Source: CADEEN01 sp963740395 (GTDB lineage Bacteria; Pseudomonadota; Gammaproteobacteria; Burkholderiales; Burkholderiaceae_C). From it: a DNA stretch of 64,000 nucleotides. Of the stretch, positions 35,835 to 43,901 are shown in pieces. The notes below the pieces were generated by a model. It worked only from the letters and a program-made list of their open reading frames with translations, was not told where the DNA came from and did no database searches. Within the stretch, counting starts at the first letter, position 1. Each line of letters opens with the position of its first letter. Made by a program: the position numbers and the translations under genes. Location: assembly GCA_963740395.1 (NCBI GenBank), contig CAVUEP010000013.1:1-64000 (forward strand). The letters run 5' to 3'.

Positions 35835-35904
35835 CGCTCAATGAATGTCCCTCGAACCGATCGCCAGGTTGCCCAGCCACGGCCAACAGGCGCGTGCAAA
35901 GCAG
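35835..35904 (-). pseudogene. Decayed relic of the dnaE2 3' end
   Basis: Read on the minus strand, 35835-35882 matches the last codons and stop of dnaE2 (43899-43946) at 43 of 48 bases, still spelling GSRDIH-stop against SSRDFH-stop. Next to it, 35878-35904 matches dnaE2 44013-44039 (LLAVAG region) at 23 of 27 bases. About 67 bases between the two blocks are missing. It is in direct orientation with dnaE2 and closes island 2 on its far side. The gap 35722-36005 holds nothing else recognisable. Confidence 0.75.
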
Positions 35905-36005
35905 TTGGGCTGTCTGGTGCTCGCCATGGGCCCCCTTCATGCCGACGCCTCCCACGCGCTGGCCGGGGGCAGTGCTCGTTGTTGAAGCCTTACCATGCCT
36001 CAGAC

Positions 36006-38906
36006 ATGGATTCGAACGCAGCTGAGGCCCCCGCCGAAAACACCCGACGCCTCAGTGACGTCACTCCGTGGCAGTTGGTGCTGATGGGTCGGGTGGAAGC
36101 GCGGAGCGCCACGACGTCCATCACGCGTTGGCCCAGCAGGGCCGTTGCTGCTTTGCTGGCGCGCCTGGCCCTCTTGCCCAATCGCGTGCACGGGCGCGAG
36201 GAACTGATCGAGTTGCTGTGGCCGGGCGTGTCGCTCGACGCGGGCCGGGGGCGCCTGCGCCAGGCGTTGTCCAGCCTGCGTAGTCTGCTGCGGCCTGCGG
36301 ATGCGACGGCGCCGGCGGTACTGCTGACCGACCGGCAGACCGTGCGTATGAACGCGCAAGCGCTGGATTGCGACGTGTTGCAGTTCGAACGCCACCTGGC
36401 CGCGGGCCGCCACGCCGCGGCGCGAGCATGCTACGTCGGCGAGTTGATGCCCGGGTTCTTCGACGACTGGATCGTCGCCGAGCGCCATCGACTGGAGGCG
36501 CTGTTCGGGCGTTTGCCTCCGCCCAGCGCCCTCGCACCATGCGCCGCGACGCCGGTGGATGCGGTGGAAAGCCACGGTCGCACCACGCCGCGGTCCGCCC
36601 TGCCGTCGTACTGGTCACGCGCGTTTGGGCAAGAAGCCATCGTCGACCGGCTCGTCGATATCGTGCAAGCGCGCCGGCTGGTGACGGTCCTCGGCCCCGG
36701 TGGCAATGGCAAGACACGCTTGGCCGTCGCAGCCGCGCGCACGTTGGCAGATGCGGCTGCGCCGGCCTTTGACCAAGTGGTGTTCGTGCCATTGGTTGAC
36801 GATCGCAGTGCTCAAGAGGTGTGGGACGCGTTGGCGCGGGCATTCCGCGCTGAAGGTACCGGCCGGCCAGCGCACAGGGTGCTGGCCAGGATCGGCCAGC
36901 AGACCTCGCTCCTGGTGTTGGACAACGTCGAACAGGTCAACGCCGAGCTCGGCGACGTACTGACGGAACTGCTGCAAGCTTGCCCGGCACTGCACCTGCT
37001 GCTGACCTCGCGTCGCCGCGTCGGCATGCAGGGCGAACAGGTGTTCGAAATGCCGGGCCTGCCGGTGCCCGAGCCGAGTGCAGACGGCGCGTACCGACCC
37101 GACGCCGTGGTCGACAACCCCAGCGTGGCGCTGTTCGTGGACCGCGCGCGCGAGTCGCGCCCTGAGTTCCACCTGACGCCGCACAACGTCACGGCCGTGG
37201 TCGGCCTCGTGCGTTTGCTCGGCGGCATGCCGCTGGCCATCGAACTGGCCGCTTCACGCGTGCGCGCCATGCAGCCACGCGAACTGCTCGAACGCCTGCG
37301 CCACGATGCCGGTTCGCCACTGCTCGACCTGTTGGCACGGCCGTCGGCGACGGCCACCGCGCGCTCTCGACACGCCTCGATGCGTCACGTGGTGGCCTGG
37401 AGTTGGAGCCAGCTGCGTCCCGAGGTGACCGACCTGCTGCGGGCGATGTCGGTGTTTTCCGCGCCGGCCACGGTGGAGGCCATCACGCAGGCGCTGACCG
37501 GGCTGCGCGGGGCCGCGCCGGAGTCGCCTGGCAGCCGGCAGGCTGAATCTGAGTCTGAAAGTTTGGTGCCGGGCACGGCGGCGGTGCAGGCATTGCTGGG
37601 CGATGCGCTCGAGGCGTCGCTGGTGCAGGCTGTGCCCCCGCCGACGGCGGGCCCGCCGCCTGACACGGCCCAGCCCGACGCTTCGATCGTCCGAACAGCT
37701 TATGCGCTCCTGCCGCCGGTTCGTGAATACGCGGCCGAGCAATGCACCGCCAGCGAGCCACGCCGCGTTCGCAGCTGGCTGCGGCGCTGGTTGGCCGCTC
37801 AGGCGCTGCAGGGCATGCCCAGACAGCGTACGGCGCTCGAGGCAGACCTTGTGCACGTCTGGAGCCTGATGCTGCGCGCCGCCGACGACGCGGACCCTCA
37901 AGCCGCGCTGGCGCTTGGTGTGTACTTGAAGGGCGAATGGAACCGGGCGCCGTCGATGCCCGAATTGCTGGGCGTGCTCGAAGGTGCCCTGGCACAACAG
38001 CCTGCGGGCACCCAGGACGCGGTGGTCAGTCAGGCCCACTACATGTTGGCCGTGCAATACCAATTGCGCGCGCTGAACGATCGCGCAGTGCATCACGCCC
38101 ACCACGCTGTGGCCAGCGCGCCCGATGATCTGTCACGCGCGCTGGCCCTGTCGATACGCTCTTGGATCGGTGTGCAGCAAGGTGCAGATGCGTTGCACGT
38201 TCAGCCGGACCTTGTCGAGTCGGAGGAATTGGCATCCCGATGCGGCGACGCCCGTGCGCAGGCCCTGATTGCCGGTCTGCGCGCGTCGGTGGCCGTCAAG
38301 TACTTCGAGGATTACGCTGCCGCTGAAATCCTGTTGAACGAGTGCGTGCGCATGTTCGACGGGCAGGGCGACGTCGGCCAGGCCTGTTTTCGCCGCATCG
38401 AGTTGGCCCTCTGCTGGGCCTGGACAGGGCGCGAGGCGCAAGCCCTCGCAGCTCTGGAGGCCGCTGTGCACACCTGCAGAACGGCGGGCCTGTCGCTGAT
38501 CCTTGTCTACGCCTTGACCTCGCTGGGGCGGGTGCGAATGCGCGTGCACGACGGCGAGGCAGCGCGGCATTGCCTTGAAGAAGCCGCGCGGAACGCGCTG
38601 GAGTGCGATTGGCCTGCCTTGTTGCCACCCGTCTTGCTCCATCTGTCCGGCGCCTGGGCGTTGAGCGACAGGGCCAACCCAGCCGCGCTGTTGTTCGGCC
38701 ACGCGATGTGCCGCTGGGCTCACGACCTGGGGTCGATCAACCGCCCCGAAGCGCGTGAACTGAAACGAAACCGCCGCCTGCTGCGCCTGGCCTTGGGGCC
38801 CGCCGTGGCACAGGAATTGATCACCGCAGGCGGCCGCATGTCGGCCGAAGATCTGGTCGCACTGCTGCGCGACGGCGCGACGGCGGCAGACCCCACGCGA
38901 CACTGA
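36006..38906 (+). CDS. SARP-family regulator with NB-ARC ATPase and TPR-like repeats
   Basis: A 966-residue cytoplasmic regulator of AfsR/SARP type. The N-terminal winged helix (about 20-110) ends LWPGVSLDAGRGRLRQALSS, the classic SARP DNA-recognition segment. A short BTAD-like part follows (about 110-165). An NB-ARC ATPase then has P-loop VLGPGGNGKTRLA (about 227-239), Walker B TSLLVLDNVEQ and GGMPLAIELAASRVRAM. TPR-like helices fill the C-terminal third. It is the first gene of island 2, in line with the three secreted-protein genes, and is the likely regulator. ATG 36006 has only a weak ribosome-binding site. Confidence 0.8.
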   Translation: MDSNAAEAPAENTRRLSDVTPWQLVLMGRVEARSATTSITRWPSRAVAALLARLALLPNRVHGREELIELLWPGVSLDAGRGRLRQALSSLRSLLRPADATAPAVLLTDRQTVRMNAQALDCDVLQFERHLAAGRHAAARACYVGELMPGFFDDWIVAERHRLEALFGRLPPPSALAPCAATPVDAVESHGRTTPRSALPSYWSRAFGQEAIVDRLVDIVQARRLVTVLGPGGNGKTRLAVAAARTLADAAAPAFDQVVFVPLVDDRSAQEVWDALARAFRAEGTGRPAHRVLARIGQQTSLLVLDNVEQVNAELGDVLTELLQACPALHLLLTSRRRVGMQGEQVFEMPGLPVPEPSADGAYRPDAVVDNPSVALFVDRARESRPEFHLTPHNVTAVVGLVRLLGGMPLAIELAASRVRAMQPRELLERLRHDAGSPLLDLLARPSATATARSRHASMRHVVAWSWSQLRPEVTDLLRAMSVFSAPATVEAITQALTGLRGAAPESPGSRQAESESESLVPGTAAVQALLGDALEASLVQAVPPPTAGPPPDTAQPDASIVRTAYALLPPVREYAAEQCTASEPRRVRSWLRRWLAAQALQGMPRQRTALEADLVHVWSLMLRAADDADPQAALALGVYLKGEWNRAPSMPELLGVLEGALAQQPAGTQDAVVSQAHYMLAVQYQLRALNDRAVHHAHHAVASAPDDLSRALALSIRSWIGVQQGADALHVQPDLVESEELASRCGDARAQALIAGLRASVAVKYFEDYAAAEILLNECVRMFDGQGDVGQACFRRIELALCWAWTGREAQALAALEAAVHTCRTAGLSLILVYALTSLGRVRMRVHDGEAARHCLEEAARNALECDWPALLPPVLLHLSGAWALSDRANPAALLFGHAMCRWAHDLGSINRPEARELKRNRRLLRLALGPAVAQELITAGGRMSAEDLVALLRDGATAADPTRH

Positions 38907-39183
38907 TCCCGTCGAAGACCGCGGCCGGCGTCAACCGCGCGGCACGCGGCAATCCGTCAGCCGACCACCTCCCGCGCCTTCAGCTCGACGGCGCCTTGCC
39001 ACGTCACACGCCACCCGGCCACCCGCGATCAAGGGGGCGTGCACGGGTCGGCACTTTGCGATGGCTGAACGGTCGCTCCGCACCATGGCCCGGTCAGTTC
39101 AACCGCGCGCCACCTTGCCGGCGCAACCCGACGGAGTTCCAGGTCACAGCGGTCGAATCCCGGTCTCAAGGAGGAACAGGCCC
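38907..39183. promoter_or_regulatory. 277-base gap upstream of the cyclase-like toxin gene
   Basis: No gene is evident between the SARP regulator and the secreted cyclase-like protein. A very strong AAGGAGGA lies nine bases before the ATG at 39184. A promoter responsive to the SARP protein is expected here; I could not identify the direct repeats SARPs usually bind. Confidence 0.3.
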
Positions 39184-41547
39184 ATGAATGAGTTCACATC
39201 GAGCATGCGCTGCGGGCTGCGCAGGCTGCTTGCCACCTTGTTGGCCAGCACGGTACTGGCGAGCGCGGCTTTCGCCCAGGCCCCCAATGTCTGCCAGCTC
39301 GCACCCGATGGCAAGTTGGGCTCGATAGGTGTTTCGATCGAGCAGAAGACCACGTCCACGTCGTTCACCATCAATAGCGTGTTCGAGTTCGCGCCCGTAC
39401 CTGGGGTGCGCAAGTACACGCTGACGATCGTCGAGTTTTCACCGGACACCAGTCCTGCCACGCTGGGCCGCAGCTTCAGCCTCGATCTGGACAATCCCCC
39501 GGCGCGCTTCGATGAGTACCAGTTGAACTTCTTCCCCCAAGAAGGGGTGATTCGGCGGGTGAACATCGGCGCCGGCGCCCACATCAGCAATGGTGACGCC
39601 ATTGCGCAGGCGAAGGCCAACATCGGAGCCATCACCGGCCGCGCCGAAATTCGATGCACCGGTGGTCGCGAAGGCATAGAGATCACGAACTTCCGCTATC
39701 AACCCGGCAGCCCTTTTCCAGGCTACTTCGGCACGATGCGCGGCACCGTCACGAATGTCGGCACCAGCACCGTCACCGGCATTGACTTTTCGTTCACCTC
39801 CACCCCCGAGGTGGCGGTGGTCGAGCCGGCGCTGGCGGGCCTGGACCCGTCGGTGTCGCCGCGCATTGCCAGCCTGGCGCCGGGGCAAGCCCACGAGTTC
39901 CTGGTACCGAGCCTGCTGCGCGTGGAAGTGGGTGACCTGCAGCGCTACAACGTCGACTTCCAGATGACCGGTACCTCGGCCAGCGTGGGCACGGTCACGG
40001 CAACGGCCAAGGCGTCGAACGCGCTGGACCTGAGCTTCTACTACCGCACGATCTTCGAGAAGGCGAAGGCTTTCCTGCTCGGCTCGCTCGATTCGCTCAC
40101 GGATCTCGTCGACCGCTACGCCAAGAGCAGCACCGTGGGCGGCATCCAGGTGGGTACCACCGAAGGCGTGCTCAACGCTTTCCAGGAGATGGGCGACGGC
40201 CTGCTCGATGCGGGCTCCCTGTTGGCCCACCCCATAGACACGCTCAAGGGCCTGTCCACGAAGGGGCAGTCGATGGCTCAGAGCATCTCGGAATACGCCA
40301 ACACCCACACGCCAAAGCAGTTGGGGCTAGACCTGCGCCGCGCCGGCGTAACGGTCACGGAAGCCGGTGTCAAGCAAGTGACCGACTGGTTCGGAAAGAT
40401 CGAGACGTCCTACCGAGCGGGTGACACGCGCGAGGTGGCACGCCTGTTGGCCAAACCGGCGACCGAAGTCGCCGTGGGCGAGATTGTTGTCGAGCAGGCT
40501 GTGGCCAAGTTGTTCGGCAAACTGATCAGCGAGCCGGTCAAGCGCGTGGTCAACAAGACGCGCAAGCGTGCGCCGGACGTTCCCAAGGACAGCGCGGGCG
40601 AAGTCGATTGGGGCGAGCTCTGGGACAACGACGTCGCTGACCTGAAGGACATGCCCACCGGCGTGCAAATCGACGCGGCGACCGTTGCGCGGGCCGGCCT
40701 CGCCCCGGACGAGTTCAGTCAGCTGCAGCAGATCGCGCGCAAGCTCGGTGGCGAGGAAGGGATCGCGTTCTTCGTCAGGCCGAGGCCGCCGGAAGCCATC
40801 AAGTGGGCCAGAAAGGGCTACAACGCCAAGCCCATGGCGGTGAAGTTGAAGTCGGTCAACGATATAGACCTGGACTACCTGGGATTCCGTGAAGCCGGTC
40901 TGGACGGCTCACAAGGGCTGGTGATCATGCGCGAACCTGCGGATCCGTACAGCAAGATCCTGGCCGACATCAAGGCCGGCAAGTTCCGACTGGGAGATCC
41001 GCAGATCAAGGAAATCGTTGATCGCTACAGCTCGCGCAAGGCCGATTGGCTCGCGAAAGACGAATACCTCGCCAAGCTGAACGCAACAAACGACGGCAAA
41101 GGCATCACCATCTATCGAGAAGGCAAGAAGGAGTTCACCAAGGTCAGCCTGGACTCGAGCGGCAAGATGACTTTCGACATCAACGGCCATCCCGTCTACA
41201 GCGATGTCGATCTGCTGCACGTGGCGCGCCCGAATGGCGAACAGCTTCCGGAGGAAGTGCACAAGGCGTTGAAGCCATATCTCGAGTCGGCTATCGACCG
41301 CCAGCACGGCGACACGTTCTCCTCCGCCGACATGCAAAACAGCACGCAGGTATACGACCTTGCCACCCAGTACGGCAACGAGCACAAGCGCGGCGGCGAC
41401 CCGTTGCTCATCATCAGCGCGGAGAGTGCGACCCTCGGGTACGTGAAGGACTTCTCCATATCGCCACCCCTCGGGGCCGACACACGAAGCGGCTACGAGC
41501 TGTTCGGCATGGTCAACAACATCAGCTACGAAGGAGCAAGACCGTGA
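39184..41547 (+). CDS. Secreted protein with a C-terminal edema-factor/ExoY-like adenylate cyclase domain (candidate toxin)
   Basis: A 787-residue protein with signal peptide (cut near AAFAQ, residue 32). N-terminal beta-rich and DUF11-like regions (35-290) are followed by a helical middle (290-500). The last 270 residues carry the pattern of anthrax edema factor/ExoY cyclases. NAKPMAVKLKS places Lys549 and Lys556 with the spacing of the catalytic lysines (EF K346/K353, TKGLNVKGKS). YSDVDLLHVA gives Asp674 and Asp676 like the metal-binding pair (ITADYDLFA). RQHGD gives His708. DPLLIISAES fits the final strand. The Asn six residues after the His is replaced (Ser714), and the loops are shorter than in EF. 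Secreted cyclase activity is an inference. Confidence 0.55.
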   Translation: MNEFTSSMRCGLRRLLATLLASTVLASAAFAQAPNVCQLAPDGKLGSIGVSIEQKTTSTSFTINSVFEFAPVPGVRKYTLTIVEFSPDTSPATLGRSFSLDLDNPPARFDEYQLNFFPQEGVIRRVNIGAGAHISNGDAIAQAKANIGAITGRAEIRCTGGREGIEITNFRYQPGSPFPGYFGTMRGTVTNVGTSTVTGIDFSFTSTPEVAVVEPALAGLDPSVSPRIASLAPGQAHEFLVPSLLRVEVGDLQRYNVDFQMTGTSASVGTVTATAKASNALDLSFYYRTIFEKAKAFLLGSLDSLTDLVDRYAKSSTVGGIQVGTTEGVLNAFQEMGDGLLDAGSLLAHPIDTLKGLSTKGQSMAQSISEYANTHTPKQLGLDLRRAGVTVTEAGVKQVTDWFGKIETSYRAGDTREVARLLAKPATEVAVGEIVVEQAVAKLFGKLISEPVKRVVNKTRKRAPDVPKDSAGEVDWGELWDNDVADLKDMPTGVQIDAATVARAGLAPDEFSQLQQIARKLGGEEGIAFFVRPRPPEAIKWARKGYNAKPMAVKLKSVNDIDLDYLGFREAGLDGSQGLVIMREPADPYSKILADIKAGKFRLGDPQIKEIVDRYSSRKADWLAKDEYLAKLNATNDGKGITIYREGKKEFTKVSLDSSGKMTFDINGHPVYSDVDLLHVARPNGEQLPEEVHKALKPYLESAIDRQHGDTFSSADMQNSTQVYDLATQYGNEHKRGGDPLLIISAESATLGYVKDFSISPPLGADTRSGYELFGMVNNISYEGARP

Positions 41548-41963
41548 TGAGAACCCATTGGATCCTTGCCTTGATCGCATTGACCCTTGCCGCTTGCGGC
41601 GGCGGTTCGGGCGACACAGCGCAAGACGATACCCGCGTCGCCCTGGCCAGCGCCAAGCCCGGTACCTGCGTGGTGACCGACGGCAACGCCTTCGTGAACC
41701 AGGTCCAGGTGGTGCCGTGCACCGGTGCGCACGAGGCCCAGGTGGCCGGCTCCACCACGCTCGACGGCGACAGCCAGGCAGCCTACCCGGGTTGGTTCGG
41801 CACCAACTCGGCTGGCTATGACAATTGCCAGGCGGTGTTCGAGCAGTTCACCGGCACCCGGTTCTGGGATTCGCCGCTCGACATCGTGGCCGTCACGCCG
41901 TCGGCCTCCACCTGGCGCAAGGGCGATCGGTTGGTGACGTGCCTGATCGTGCAGCCGACCTGA
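41547..41963 (+). CDS. Lipoprotein with septum-formation-like (DUF4190-associated) domain
   Basis: A 138-residue lipoprotein whose start overlaps the stop of the cyclase-like gene by one base, with AAGGAG upstream. The lipobox is LTLAACGGG (Cys near residue 17). The domain, KPGTCVVTDGNAFVNQVQVV then CTGAHEAQVAG and DNCQAVFEQFTG, has the cysteine and HEAQV pattern of the Septum_form family. Tight coupling to the cyclase gene suggests a shared role, such as a chaperone, anchor or protector at the cell surface, but nothing in the sequence proves this. Confidence 0.65.
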   Translation: MRTHWILALIALTLAACGGGSGDTAQDDTRVALASAKPGTCVVTDGNAFVNQVQVVPCTGAHEAQVAGSTTLDGDSQAAYPGWFGTNSAGYDNCQAVFEQFTGTRFWDSPLDIVAVTPSASTWRKGDRLVTCLIVQPT

Positions 41964-42015
41964 TGGGTCGGCTGACCGTGCCCTGCACCACGACCCCCCG
42001 GCAACGAGCACCTCG

Positions 42016-43743
42016 ATGACACGCCCCTTCGTTCGGCTGGCCCTGGCCACGCTGCTGCTGTCGATGGCCCAATTGCCCGCGACTGCGCAGGGCTTCGACA
42101 TGGGCCCGCTGAATCCCTTCCTCAAGGAAGAAGCCGACGCAGTCTGGACGCTACGCAATCAGGGCGGCGCGGTGTTGATGGAGAACCGGTCGACGCCCGG
42201 CCACCTGAACTACTACCAGGCCACCACGTCGCCGGGTAGCGAAGGCCAGCGCGTGATCACGCTCGATGTGGCCTTGCTTGCTTCGAACGCCGAGTCGCTC
42301 GCCGGTCTGTTGTATGGGTTCCAGTCGCAACCGAAGACCTATTACATGTTCACGGTCGGCGGTGATCGCAGCGTGAACCTGCACCAGATGATCGACGGGC
42401 GCCTCGAGTCCCGGATGAAGTGGCGCATCGCCGACCTGAAGTCCGAGCGCACCGTGCTGGCGATCCGCGAGAAAGGAAATACCATCTCGTTGAGCGTCAA
42501 CGGGGTCGAGAAGTCGACGTTCGGCAACGACCGCATCGGCCGAGGCGCGGTGGGTATCGTCGCCGGCGGCGTCGGGGCTTTCCGCTTCAGCCAGTTCAGG
42601 GTTTCGAGCCCCGACCAGGCGCGTGCGAAGCCGGTGCAGGCGGCAGACGCACGACCCGCCGCGCGAGCCGATGCACGAGCCGACTTACAAGCGACTCAGC
42701 CGGCCGTGGCGGCCGCGCCCCCACTCGCGCGCGACTGGAAGCCGGGCAAGGTCGTCTGGCATCCGGTCAAGGACCAGAACACCGGTGCGCTGCAATGGCA
42801 TTGGCCGCTTCCCGCAGGCTGGACCCTCGCGCCACCGAATCCGGAGGGCGTCGTGTTCAAGGGGCCGGACGGGATCACGGTCTCGTTTTCGCCGCAGATG
42901 AAGTTCATCACCACGTCGGATCCCTTGATCATTCAGGTGGCACAGCGAAGCGGCGACCGAAGAATCGCTCCCTGGCTGCCGATGGAGCGGGTCCTGCATG
43001 AGATCTGGAAACCCCAGCTCGCGCAGAAGGGCTATACCTTCGTCGATGCCCGCCCCGAGCCGCAGGCTGCGGACTTTTGGCGTCGCAAGGACCATGGCCA
43101 GCGCGACCTCGGCATGCTCTACGAAGCGATCGGCTCCCACTGGAAGCGGCCCGACGGATCGCCCGCCTACGTGCTGTTGAGCAGAGTCGCCCTGCCTGGG
43201 AATCCTTTCACCGGTTGGGATGTGCTCGCGATGGAGGTGAGGGCACCGGCCCCTGCCTTCGAATCGGCCCGGGCCGCCTGGGTGTACGCGCTTTTCAACA
43301 CCCGCTTCGACGAAGGCTGGCAACGATCACAGGCCATCGCCACGCAGCGCCTCACCGAGGAGGGTGAACGGCGCAACGCGGCGGCCATGGCCCACCTGAT
43401 GGCCGGACATCGCGCCCGGATGGCGGCGATCGAATCGGCCGGTCAGGCCCGCGCCAGCACGGCGAAGACCTACAGCGACATTCTCGACATCAGCCATGCG
43501 GGCTATCTGAAGCGAAGCGACATCGCCAGCCAGAGCCAGGCACGCACCGTCCGTGCGATCCAGGGCTCGACGGTGATCTCCAACACGAACACGCAAGAGT
43601 CCTACCAAGTGCCGTCGGGCAGCAAACACTATTGGGTGAATACGCGGGGCGAGTACATCGGCACGGACAATTCACTCCTCGATCCGCGCACCGACCCGCG
43701 TCTCAACGCCACCGACTGGACCCGGTTCAACGAACAACGGTGA
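42016..43743 (+). CDS. Large secreted protein with a LamG/concanavalin-like N-terminal domain
   Basis: A 575-residue secreted protein with signal peptide (cut after ATAQ, near residue 25). Residues 30-200 look like a beta-sandwich of the LamG/DUF1080 type (KTYYMFTVGGDRSVNLHQMI and GNTISLSVNGVEKSTFGNDR). An Ala/Arg-rich linker (200-235) leads to an alpha/beta region (240-430). The C-terminus, TYSDILDISHAGYLKRSDIA then GSKHYWVNTRGEYIGTDNS, contains a short conserved-looking Tyr/Trp module. Function unknown. It is the last island-2 gene and faces dnaE2. Confidence 0.6.
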   Translation: MTRPFVRLALATLLLSMAQLPATAQGFDMGPLNPFLKEEADAVWTLRNQGGAVLMENRSTPGHLNYYQATTSPGSEGQRVITLDVALLASNAESLAGLLYGFQSQPKTYYMFTVGGDRSVNLHQMIDGRLESRMKWRIADLKSERTVLAIREKGNTISLSVNGVEKSTFGNDRIGRGAVGIVAGGVGAFRFSQFRVSSPDQARAKPVQAADARPAARADARADLQATQPAVAAAPPLARDWKPGKVVWHPVKDQNTGALQWHWPLPAGWTLAPPNPEGVVFKGPDGITVSFSPQMKFITTSDPLIIQVAQRSGDRRIAPWLPMERVLHEIWKPQLAQKGYTFVDARPEPQAADFWRRKDHGQRDLGMLYEAIGSHWKRPDGSPAYVLLSRVALPGNPFTGWDVLAMEVRAPAPAFESARAAWVYALFNTRFDEGWQRSQAIATQRLTEEGERRNAAAMAHLMAGHRARMAAIESAGQARASTAKTYSDILDISHAGYLKRSDIASQSQARTVRAIQGSTVISNTNTQESYQVPSGSKHYWVNTRGEYIGTDNSLLDPRTDPRLNATDWTRFNEQR

Positions 43744-43901
43744 CTCGGGCAAGCAACTTGCCCTGACGTCGGCGGCCCGGCGCGGGCGCTTCAAGTCGGG
43801 CGCCTTCCCTTGTCGGCATTGCCCTCCCGGAGTGCCGCCGTTGCCGGTACGGGTCGTTCGGCGGGTTGCGCGAGTTGCTAGCGTCGAGACTGGGCTTCCG
43901 C

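Noticed and set aside
14600..43900. Integrase, transposase or tRNA at the island edges
   Set aside because: I looked for them at both islands and found none, so I do not call the islands mobile elements, only regions with duplicated gene ends.
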